Source of the DNA: JAVWHX01 sp036639875
GTDB taxonomy: Bacteria; Bacillota_I; Bacilli_A; Erysipelotrichales; Coprobacillaceae
Length of the DNA: 12,202 nucleotides
Direction: 5' to 3'
Assembly (NCBI GenBank): GCA_036639875.1
Contig: JAVWHX010000063.1
Coordinates: 1 to 12,202 of the forward strand
A program made the position numbers and the translations under genes. This document shows, one piece after another, positions 5,923-12,202 of this stretch. The notes below the pieces were generated by a model. That model was not told where the DNA came from. It made no database searches and was given only the letters and a program-made list of their open reading frames with translations. Positions within the stretch are counted from its first letter, which is position 1. The number at the start of each line of letters is the position of its first letter.

Positions 5923-6808
5923 AATACTTAAGGAAAAAATCATACATAATTGTAAAATGATACATATCTCTATTATCTCTTTGTCTCTCTGTCAAATAAA
6001 TATAGGGGTCAGCATGTTGATAAACCAACATATCTCTTTGTTCCTCTTCACCCTCAACCATACTTTTACGGCCATTTTCAATATCATCAACAATACTATC
6101 TATATTCATTTTTTTACCTAATTCTTCTATAATTGTTTTATCCCCCTGAAATTCATCAACAATACTCTTTTTTGAATCACCATATATAAACAAATTATTT
6201 GAATAGATTTTCTTATCTTTAAAAGAAGTAGAAATACGATATAAAACACCTTCATAATAACCTTCAATATAAACATTAGCATCTATTTTTTCTTCATCTC
6301 TACAATATTCTTCTCTTGTTATCTCTTTTATTCCTAGTTTTTCATATAATTGATACATTTCATTTTCATAATTTAATGCAAGTTGTACTGTTCCATCATC
6401 ATACCCTTTATCAATAACTTCCTGAAAAGTATAATCCTCATATGCATTCCTATTAATTTGATTAAATACATTTACAACCGTTGGCACCAATACACCAAAA
6501 ACCATAAATATAACAATTAAAAAAATAAATGGTTTACCAATATTAGGTGCTGGATATTTCTTTAAGTAATCAAATCCTACTTTTGGGTTCTTCTTCATTT
6601 CATTAATCGTTGATTTTAAATCAGTTTGTGATTGAGTTGTATAAGAACTTGATCTTTTTTGACTACTATATTGAGTGCTCTTAATATGTTCATGAGAAGC
6701 AGAATTTATATTATAAGTACCCACTTTCTTAATAGGCATTTTATATCCACATTTTGGACATTGATGTTGTCCTATTGGTATTTTTGTATCACATACATCA
6801 CATTTCAT
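5921..6808 (-). CDS. Zinc-ribbon, single-pass membrane protein of unknown function
   Basis: A protein of 295 residues. The ATG at 6808 (MKCDVCDTKI) is preferred over an in-frame ATG 9 nt upstream because the AGGGG ribosome site abuts that upstream codon but is 9 nt from this one. The N-terminus is a zinc ribbon with two CxxC pairs (Cys3, Cys6, Cys17, Cys20). A Ser/Gln-rich linker follows, then one TM at about residues 93-115 and a polar, acidic C-terminal domain of about 180 residues. With the ribbon inside, the C-terminal domain is outside the cell. This layout (cytoplasmic ribbon, TM, extracytoplasmic domain) is frequent in uncharacterised Bacillota proteins, but I do not recognise the outer domain. 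It is flanked by its own -10 element and terminator, so it is likely monocistronic. Confidence 0.8.
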   Translation of the reverse strand: MKCDVCDTKIPIGQHQCPKCGYKMPIKKVGTYNINSASHEHIKSTQYSSQKRSSSYTTQSQTDLKSTINEMKKNPKVGFDYLKKYPAPNIGKPFIFLIVIFMVFGVLVPTVVNVFNQINRNAYEDYTFQEVIDKGYDDGTVQLALNYENEMYQLYEKLGIKEITREEYCRDEEKIDANVYIEGYYEGVLYRISTSFKDKKIYSNNLFIYGDSKKSIVDEFQGDKTIIEELGKKMNIDSIVDDIENGRKSMVEGEEEQRDMLVYQHADPYIYLTERQRDNRDMYHFTIMYDFFLKY

Positions 6809-6830
6809 ATCTATCATCCCCTATAGTTAT

Positions 6831-6836
6831 ATTATA
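6831..6836 (-). promoter_or_regulatory. -10 element of the zinc-ribbon protein gene
   Basis: TATAAT on the minus strand, 22 nt before the chosen ATG. The predicted transcript would begin right at the ribosome site, consistent with the ATG at 6808. No convincing -35 is seen. Confidence 0.45.
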
Positions 6837-6930
6837 ATAGTTTCATCGCTAAAATAATACTTTTATCTACTTATTATTACAATTTCTATTGTTAATAATT
6901 CTTGTCTATAAGATGACGATACTTCATTTT

Positions 6931-6961
6931 AAAAAAAGTCACCCTTATATAGGTATGACTT
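6931..6961 (-). terminator. Terminator of the Rieske oxidoreductase gene
   Basis: On the minus strand AAGTCA (6961-6956) pairs with TGACTT (6941-6936), extended by a wobble and two G-C pairs around a bulge, followed by seven T residues (6937-6931). It lies 10 nt after the stop codon. Confidence 0.7.
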
Positions 6962-6971
6962 CTCATATTTT

Positions 6972-8345
6972 TTATTTATTTTCTATATCTATTTCTTTTA
7001 AACATTTTAAACTAGGACCTTCTATAAGTTTACCATAAGCATCATAAACAGATTGATGACAAGGACAAGTCCAAGTTTGATCTTTCTTATGAAACTCAAC
7101 AATACACTTTAAATGAGGACAATAAGGAGATAAATAATGAAGTTCTCCTTGATTATCTTTATATACAGCCATTAACTTATGATTAACTTTTGTAACCATA
7201 CCATCATTATTCTCTAATATCTGAAGAGGTTCATTTCTAAGACGATTAGTTATCATACCCTTCTTTGTATTCTTATAAACTTGACTTTGATGTTCTTTCA
7301 TAAATGACATAGAAAAATAATAACAAGCATATAAGTCTTCATAAGGATTGTCTTTTTCTAATATGATATCTGATATTAATCTTGCTGCAACTTGAGATAA
7401 TGTCATACCCCATTTTTGAAATCCATATATAATAAACTCATTACTATATCTTTGAAGTCTTCCTATATATGGGATACCTCTTAAAGGAATACTATCTTGA
7501 GCAAACCACTGCTTGCTATCTCTATCAATAATAATGCTTTTCTTAGCTTCTAATGGTCTTCGACTTTTTGTTTGATCTATACATAAATAACTACAATTAT
7601 CCTTATACTCTTCTCTACAATCAACATATTCCTTTTCTTGAAACAACTTTAAAAAATATAACTTTTTCTTTATAAAAGGATATCTTGTTGCATGAATTAA
7701 ATATCGAGATTGAACTTTACATCCATTTACATCAATTATAAATGAATCATCTTTTCTTTCAATATTGATAACTTGACTATGCTCGTAGAAATGGACACCA
7801 CTTTTCTTGCATATTTCAACTAAGGCATATAAGTATTTTAATGGATGAAAGATAGCTTGGTTTTTTAAACCTAATGACTCTAGATGTTGATCATCTTGAA
7901 TTGTTTCAACTCTTAAGGATTCTAAGATTTCTTTTTCTTTTCTAATGATTGATGTATAGGTAGGATCATCTGTATAGATATATGCATTATTCTCCTTATA
8001 ATCACAATCTATCTTTTCTTTCTTAATGATTTCTTTAACTTCATTAAGAGCTTGATAATTAGATTTATAATAGAGATATGCTTGATGGATATCATAATGC
8101 TTTGTTATTTTTTGATAGAGAGTTGAATGAAGGGTTGTTATTTTAGCCGTTGTATGTCCACTTGTATGACTCCCTAATTCATCTTTTTCAATAACAATAA
8201 CTTGAAAAGGACTATCTTTAAGCTGATATGCAAGCGCTACTCCAGATAACCCACCTCCAATAATCACAATATCCGTAGATATGTCATTATCTATTGTTTT
8301 TTCTGCTTCTTTATGTGTTGTCTTTTGCCAGTATGACTGATTCAT
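6972..8345 (-). CDS. FAD-dependent oxidoreductase with C-terminal Rieske [2Fe-2S] domain (YhfW-like)
   Basis: A protein of 457 residues. The N-terminal DAO-type FAD domain shows the dinucleotide motif VIIGGGLSG (residues 27-35) and the family segment TSGHTTAKITTLHSTLY shortly after; GIPYIGR and GFQKWGMT mark its C-terminal part. The last 60 residues form a Rieske domain with CPHLKC (Cys409, His411, Cys414) and CPCHQS (Cys427, Cys429, His430): two Cys and two His for the cluster, plus two extra Cys that could form the disulfide seen in bc1-type Rieske proteins. The layout matches B. subtilis YhfW, a predicted amine or amino-acid oxidase-like enzyme of unknown substrate; this copy seems somewhat shorter. 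The ATG at 8345 (GGTGAT upstream) is used, because an in-frame TTG at 8372 lies in the preceding terminator's T-run. No export signal is seen, so it is probably cytoplasmic. Confidence 0.88.
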   Translation of the reverse strand: MNQSYWQKTTHKEAEKTIDNDISTDIVIIGGGLSGVALAYQLKDSPFQVIVIEKDELGSHTSGHTTAKITTLHSTLYQKITKHYDIHQAYLYYKSNYQALNEVKEIIKKEKIDCDYKENNAYIYTDDPTYTSIIRKEKEILESLRVETIQDDQHLESLGLKNQAIFHPLKYLYALVEICKKSGVHFYEHSQVINIERKDDSFIIDVNGCKVQSRYLIHATRYPFIKKKLYFLKLFQEKEYVDCREEYKDNCSYLCIDQTKSRRPLEAKKSIIIDRDSKQWFAQDSIPLRGIPYIGRLQRYSNEFIIYGFQKWGMTLSQVAARLISDIILEKDNPYEDLYACYYFSMSFMKEHQSQVYKNTKKGMITNRLRNEPLQILENNDGMVTKVNHKLMAVYKDNQGELHYLSPYCPHLKCIVEFHKKDQTWTCPCHQSVYDAYGKLIEGPSLKCLKEIDIENK

Positions 8346-8361
8346 ATTTATCACCACTATC

Positions 8362-8367
8362 AGTATA
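8362..8367 (-). promoter_or_regulatory. -10 candidate for the Rieske oxidoreductase gene
   Basis: TATACT on the minus strand, 16 nt upstream of the chosen ATG and just downstream of the phoR terminator T-run. The -35 would fall in the terminator hairpin and is poor. The gene may instead rely partly on readthrough from the phosphate operon. Confidence 0.35.
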
Positions 8368-8370
8368 GAC

Positions 8371-8395
8371 AAAAAAAGGAAGTTTTAAACTTCCT
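8371..8395 (-). terminator. Terminator of the phosphate operon, embedded in the 3' end of phoR
   Basis: On the minus strand AGGAAGT (8395-8389) and ACTTCCT (8383-8377) form a perfect 7-bp stem with a 5-nt loop, followed by seven T residues. The stop codon of phoR lies in the loop and the preceding codons form the first arm. Confidence 0.8.
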
Positions 8396-10064
8396 GTTGT
8401 GGTAAGATAATTTCTATCTTTGTTCCAATATCTAATTCACTCTTTAATTGGATAGTTCCTTTATAATGAGAAACGATATGTTTAACAATCGCAAGTCCTA
8501 ATCCTGTTCCACCACGTTGTTTACTTCTTCCCTTATCTACACGATAAAATCTTTCAAATACGCGAGATTGATCAGCCAAAGGAATCCCTAAACCAGTATC
8601 TTCAACAACTATCTTAATTGCATCTCCTTGAGATTCAACAACAATATAAACATCTCCACTTTCTTTATTATATTTAATTGCATTTCCAATTAAATTATTT
8701 AACAAAGTATAAATCTGTTGATGATTCCCATTATAAGTAACATCTTCAAACTGAGTATGTATATGAATAGAATGTTTATCAATTTCAACTTCATAACTCT
8801 CTAATACTTCACTAACCAATCCTTGCATTTTAATTGGTGAAACATCAAGTTTAATATCCATATTTTCAATTCTTGCTAGCATCAAGATATCATTAATTAA
8901 TGTTGACATACTATTTACTTCATCTTGAATCTTACCAAGCATTTCATGTTTCTTGTCTTCATCATGAATTAATCCTTGAGCTAATAAATCACTATACCCT
9001 CTAATAGAAGTCATTGGTGTTTTTAATTCATGAGAAACATTTGAAAAGAATTCACTTCTCATCTTTTCTGCTTTCTTAGATGCAGTAATATCTACAAACA
9101 ATAAAATTGTTCCTAGTTTTCTTCTAGAAATATAACAAGCATAAACACTTTGATCTAATTTCAATTCAACAACTTGCTTTAGAACATTATTATTTAATGC
9201 ATTAATTAATTCAGGGAAATACAAATAATCCATAAATGAATCATATTCTTTCATATTTCCTAATATTGATGTTGCTTTTGAATTAATACTTAGGATTTTA
9301 TAATTTTCATCCAATAAAACAAATCCTTCATTCATTTGTTTTAAGATTTCTTCTATTTTCGATCTTTCTAATTTCACTTCCTGCATAGACTTTCTCAGTT
9401 TATGCGAGAGATTATGGATTGTATCTACAATCACATTAAACTCTTGATATTCATATGATTTTAAATCAAATCTAAAATCATCACTCATATGATCTAATCC
9501 TTCACTAATTTCAATAATAGGTTTAGATATTGTATAAGCTAATTTCCTTGATAATATATATGCTATAACAAGAGAAACAACAATACTTATTGAAAAAGCA
9601 GGGATTAATGAAGGGAGATGATCAATGATTCCATTATATGGGATTGATAATCTTAATACATATCCTTGACTATGATAAGCAACATATAAAAGATTTTCTT
9701 TTGTTGTTTCAGAACGTCTTTGAGCATATCCAATATTTTCTTGTAATGCAGATTGTATTTCTTCTCTTTGAAGATGATTTTCTACAACTGTTTCACTTGT
9801 TGTATCCGCAACAACTGTTCCTTTTTCATCAATAATTGTAATACGTGTTTGATCTGAATAAGCCAAAGGGTTTAATAAGTCTATTTGTGGTTCTAAAGGT
9901 TCTTTATAATCTAATGCATAATCAATCAGTTTTAATGAATATAACATATCTTGTTTTGTTGTATTTAATAAGTTATCTGATATCAAAGCAACTGATAAAA
10001 AACAACTACATAATAAAGCAACAGAAACAATGATAATAAAATAACGGAGGATAGATTTAGTCAT
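8385..10064 (-). CDS. phoR: Sensor histidine kinase, PhoR-like
   Basis: A 559-residue membrane histidine kinase. TM1 (about residues 5-30), an extracytoplasmic sensor of about 115 residues with a TIIDEKGTVVADT stretch, TM2 (about 152-172), a HAMP-like linker, a PAS-like domain (about 235-325), then the kinase core: H-box FFSNVSHELKTP with phospho-accepting His345, N-box NLIGNAIKYN, G1 DTGLGIP, F-box FERFYRVD and G2 GGTGLGLAI. All catalytic motifs are intact. The ATG at 10064 has an ideal AAGGAGG site and overlaps phoP by 8 nt; an in-frame TTG 21 nt upstream is rejected because it sits before that site. It would phosphorylate PhoP when phosphate is scarce, with PhoU and the Pst transporter as likely input. 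The phosphate role rests on the neighbours and TM-PAS-HisKA layout; another stimulus is possible. Confidence 0.9.
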   Translation of the reverse strand: MTKSILRYFIIIVSVALLCSCFLSVALISDNLLNTTKQDMLYSLKLIDYALDYKEPLEPQIDLLNPLAYSDQTRITIIDEKGTVVADTTSETVVENHLQREEIQSALQENIGYAQRRSETTKENLLYVAYHSQGYVLRLSIPYNGIIDHLPSLIPAFSISIVVSLVIAYILSRKLAYTISKPIIEISEGLDHMSDDFRFDLKSYEYQEFNVIVDTIHNLSHKLRKSMQEVKLERSKIEEILKQMNEGFVLLDENYKILSINSKATSILGNMKEYDSFMDYLYFPELINALNNNVLKQVVELKLDQSVYACYISRRKLGTILLFVDITASKKAEKMRSEFFSNVSHELKTPMTSIRGYSDLLAQGLIHDEDKKHEMLGKIQDEVNSMSTLINDILMLARIENMDIKLDVSPIKMQGLVSEVLESYEVEIDKHSIHIHTQFEDVTYNGNHQQIYTLLNNLIGNAIKYNKESGDVYIVVESQGDAIKIVVEDTGLGIPLADQSRVFERFYRVDKGRSKQRGGTGLGLAIVKHIVSHYKGTIQLKSELDIGTKIEIILPQQEV

Positions 10065-10743
10065 CTGTATCCTCCTTCTCAACAAAGCGATATCCTACAG
10101 AACGAACTGTCTTGATATACTTTTCTCCATCATCATCTAATTTCTTTCTAAGAGAACGAATATGAACATCTAAAGCTCTTGATTCACCAATAAAATCATA
10201 TCCCCATATTGTATTTAAAAGTTCATCTCTTTCAACAACACGTTCTTGATTTTCAATAAGATATACCAACAATTGATATTCTTTATGAGTTAAATCTAAA
10301 GATACATTATTATGTGTAACTGTATGAGTAGATTTATCAATCTTTAATGTCGGCGTTTTTATTGATTTTGCTTTAGGTTGTACTCTACGAAGAAGAGTAC
10401 GAACTCGCGCACAAAGTTCTAATACACCAAATGGTTTTGTCATATAATCATCACAACCACTATCAAGTCCTCTAATCTTATCAAGTTCGCTATCTTTTGC
10501 ACTTAATACAAGAATTGGCATACGAGATTCAGTTTCTCTAATCTTTTTAACAGCCGTAATACCATCCATTTGTGGTAACATGATATCAAAAATAGCAAGA
10601 TCAGGTTTTTGTTCTCTAATGGCAATAATTGCATCAATAGCGTTATCAAAAATAGTCACTTGATACCCATTTGATTCCAAAGATAACTTTAATATTTCTT
10701 GAATATTTTCATCATCCTCAATTATAAATATGCGCTCGTTCAT
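10057..10743 (-). CDS. phoP: OmpR/PhoB-family response regulator, PhoP-like
   Basis: A 228-residue two-domain regulator. The receiver domain (about 1-120) has the acidic pair Asp10-Asp11, the phospho-acceptor Asp53 in AIFDIMLP, Ser81, and Lys103 in MTKPF. The C-terminal winged-helix domain (about 130-222) ends with the typical RALDVHIRSLRKKL and TVRSVGYRF segments that bind DNA as tandem dimers on direct repeats. The ATG has an AAGGGGG site and starts 11 nt after phoU; its end overlaps phoR, so the pair is translationally coupled. Placement directly behind pstB-phoU identifies it as the probable phosphate-starvation regulator. Its targets, presumably including the pst operon, are mostly outside the window. 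Confidence 0.92.
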   Translation of the reverse strand: MNERIFIIEDDENIQEILKLSLESNGYQVTIFDNAIDAIIAIREQKPDLAIFDIMLPQMDGITAVKKIRETESRMPILVLSAKDSELDKIRGLDSGCDDYMTKPFGVLELCARVRTLLRRVQPKAKSIKTPTLKIDKSTHTVTHNNVSLDLTHKEYQLLVYLIENQERVVERDELLNTIWGYDFIGESRALDVHIRSLRKKLDDDGEKYIKTVRSVGYRFVEKEDTDD

Positions 10744-10754
10744 ACTTGTCCCCC

Positions 10755-11411
10755 TTAGATTAGTCTATGATCGTTCATTGTTCCTGTTTGGTTGAATTCT
10801 AACCATTCACATATGTTCACTGCATGATCTCCAACTCTTTCTAAGTACTTAGCAATCATCATAAAATCCATACAGTAATCAATTCTTTCACTATTTTCTT
10901 TAATAATATCAATAACTTCTTGTTTAACTTCTTGGAATAAAGCGTCAATTTCATCATCCATCTTCATAACCATACGAGCAGTTGTTAAATCTTTTTTAAT
11001 AAATGCATCGATAGCTTCATGAACCATCATTTTTGCTTTCTTAGCCATTGTAGGAATATGCTCAACAGTACGATAAGCATGTTCACCTTCAAAACTTAAG
11101 ATAATTTCAGCAATATCTGCTGCTTGATCACCAATTCTTTCTAAGTCAGTCACAATCTTTAAAGCAGAAGTGACATTTCTTAAATCACTTGCAATTGGTT
11201 GTTGTCTTAGAATAAGATTGAATGATCTTGATTCAATAGCTCTTTCCATATCATTAATCAATCTATCATTATTCATAATATCTTTAGCTAAAGCTTTATC
11301 TTGATGTTTAAATGCATCAATCATATTTTCAATAGATACTTCAACAAGATAAGCCATCTTTGTTAAATCAACATTTAACTTCTCTAATTCTTCATCAAAT
11401 AATCTTCTCAT
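10755..11411 (-). CDS. phoU: Phosphate signalling protein PhoU
   Basis: A 218-residue, all-helical cytoplasmic protein made of two similar three-helix halves. Each half carries the metal-binding ExxxD signature: DLERIGDQAADIAE (Glu91, Asp95) and YLERVGDHAVNICEW (Glu191, Asp195). PhoU connects the Pst transporter to the PhoR kinase and restrains phosphate uptake and the starvation response when Pi is ample. Length is normal for the family. The start has a GGAGG site 8 nt upstream, and the gene follows pstB by 44 nt in the same operon. Confidence 0.96.
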   Translation of the reverse strand: MRRLFDEELEKLNVDLTKMAYLVEVSIENMIDAFKHQDKALAKDIMNNDRLINDMERAIESRSFNLILRQQPIASDLRNVTSALKIVTDLERIGDQAADIAEIILSFEGEHAYRTVEHIPTMAKKAKMMVHEAIDAFIKKDLTTARMVMKMDDEIDALFQEVKQEVIDIIKENSERIDYCMDFMMIAKYLERVGDHAVNICEWLEFNQTGTMNDHRLI

Positions 11412-11455
11412 TATTTATACCTCCATTATATTTGTTTTTTAACCAAAACACAACA

Positions 11456-12202
11456 TTAACCAAAACGTCCAGTAATATAATCTTCAGTTCTCTTATCTTG
11501 AGGCAATGAGAATATATCTCTTGTCTTTCCATATTCAACCATTTCACCAACTAAAAAGAACGCTGTATAGTCTGCAATACGTGAAGCTTGTTGCATATTG
11601 TGTGTAACAATTGCAATTGTATATCTATCTTTTAATTCCATTAAAAGTTCTTCTATCTTTAATGTAGAGATTGGATCTAATGCACTCGTTGGTTCATCTA
11701 ATAAGATAACTTCTGGTTCTACTGCTAAACATCTAGCAATACATAGACGTTGTTGTTGTCCTCCCGATAACCCTAAAGCTGAAGAATGAAGTCTATCTGC
11801 AACTTCTTCATATAAAGCAGCAGCCTTTAAACTCTTTTCAACAATTTCATCTAATTGCTTCTTATTTTTAATTCCATGAATTCTAGGACCATAAGCAACA
11901 TTATCATAAATACTCATTGGAAAAGGATTTGGTTGTTGAAATACCATTCCTACTTTCTTTCTTAATACTGTTGTATCAACACGTGAATCATAAATATTTT
12001 CATCATCTAAAATCACTTCACCTGTAATATTTACACTACTTACATAATCATTCATTCTATTTAAAGTCTTTAAAAATGTTGATTTCCCACATCCAGATGG
12101 TCCAATAAATGCAGTAATACGATTTTCTGCAATACCTAAACTCACATCCTTTAACGCATGTTTTTCACCATAATAAAGATTTAAATTCTTAGATTCTATT
12201 TT
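11456..12202 (-). CDS. pstB: Phosphate ABC transporter ATP-binding protein PstB (5' end just outside the window)
   Basis: The open frame runs to the right edge, giving 248 visible residues from KIESKNLNLYYGEKHALKD; only a few N-terminal residues seem to be missing against the usual length of about 250. All ABC ATPase motifs are intact: Walker A GPSGCGKST (residues 34-42), Q-loop FQQPNPFPMSIYDNVAYGPR, signature LSGGQQQR (145-152), Walker B VILLDEP (Asp169, Glu170) and H-loop His201. The NPFPMSIYDNVAYGPR stretch is diagnostic of PstB. It hydrolyses ATP to drive Pi import through PstC/PstA, whose genes are expected upstream beyond the window. An internal GTG at 12145 could be mistaken for the start but lies inside the conserved domain. 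Confidence 0.96.
   Translation of the reverse strand, partial: KIESKNLNLYYGEKHALKDVSLGIAENRITAFIGPSGCGKSTFLKTLNRMNDYVSSVNITGEVILDDENIYDSRVDTTVLRKKVGMVFQQPNPFPMSIYDNVAYGPRIHGIKNKKQLDEIVEKSLKAAALYEEVADRLHSSALGLSGGQQQRLCIARCLAVEPEVILLDEPTSALDPISTLKIEELLMELKDRYTIAIVTHNMQQASRIADYTAFFLVGEMVEYGKTRDIFSLPQDKRTEDYITGRFG

Noticed and set aside
6809..6817. First of two in-frame ATGs for the zinc-ribbon protein
   Set aside because: The ribosome site directly touches this codon; the second ATG is 9 nt away from it.
8346..8372. Upstream TTG start adding nine residues to the Rieske oxidoreductase
   Set aside because: The TTG lies in the T-run of the phoR terminator with no ribosome site; the ATG at 8345 has one and matches the family start.
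9638..10033. Plus-strand open frames inside phoR (9638-9835 and 9845-10033)
   Set aside because: They are antisense to an intact conserved kinase gene, with no ribosome site or recognisable domain.
10065..10085. Upstream TTG start adding seven residues to PhoR
   Set aside because: The AAGGAGG site falls between the TTG and the ATG, so it serves the ATG at 10064.
11425..11453. Promoter-like TTGTGT-17 nt-TATAAT upstream of phoU
   Set aside because: The implied transcription start would fall after the GGAGG site of phoU, removing it from the transcript; probably chance in AT-rich DNA.
11598..11789. Plus-strand open frame inside pstB
   Set aside because: It is antisense to the conserved ATPase core and shows no coding evidence of its own.

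Overview
This is an AT-rich window with strong Shine-Dalgarno sites (GGAGG types), Gram-positive style lipoprotein and two-component genes, and compact intergenic spaces ending in hairpin/T-tract terminators. It looks like chromosomal DNA of a low-GC Bacillota. The general flavour suggests a gut Erysipelotrichia-like organism, but that is an impression; no rRNA or marker gene is present to prove it. There are 13 genes, all on the minus strand except one MFS transporter. No tRNA, rRNA, CRISPR array, transposase or phage gene was seen.

Right side (about 8.37-12.2 kb, read right to left): a phosphate module, pstB (its first few codons lie beyond the window), phoU, phoP and phoR. The genes are closely spaced, phoP and phoR overlap by 8 nt, and the run ends in a terminator embedded in the last codons of phoR. 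PstB would power Pi import, PhoU would link the transporter to signalling, and PhoR/PhoP would be the sensor kinase and response regulator. Next comes a single gene for an FAD-dependent oxidoreductase fused to a C-terminal Rieske [2Fe-2S] domain.

Middle (about 4.2-6.8 kb): a zinc-ribbon, single-pass membrane protein of unknown role, then a two-gene ABC importer unit (lipoprotein binding protein and NitT/TauT-type permease, stop and start overlapping by 1 nt) with no ATPase beside it. The MFS transporter (3.02-4.19 kb, plus strand) converges on the permease; a 12-bp-stem terminator that contains the permease stop codon separates them. The MFS promoter carries a near-consensus cre (CcpA) site.

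Left side (0-2.8 kb): a five-TM protein with a Gln/Pro heptad-repeat linker and an extracytoplasmic domain; a three-gene operon with a small XRE-type regulator, a four-TM protein and a 56-residue two-TM protein; and the 5' part of an ATP-grasp family gene running off the left edge. The XRE operon has a near-ideal promoter overlapped by a perfect 19-bp palindrome plus a third half-site, which strongly suggests autoregulation. This small regulator/membrane-protein operon is the best candidate here for a poorly described system. Several start codons were moved inward to ATG codons with proper ribosome binding sites: the five-TM protein, the zinc-ribbon protein, the Rieske oxidoreductase and PhoR.
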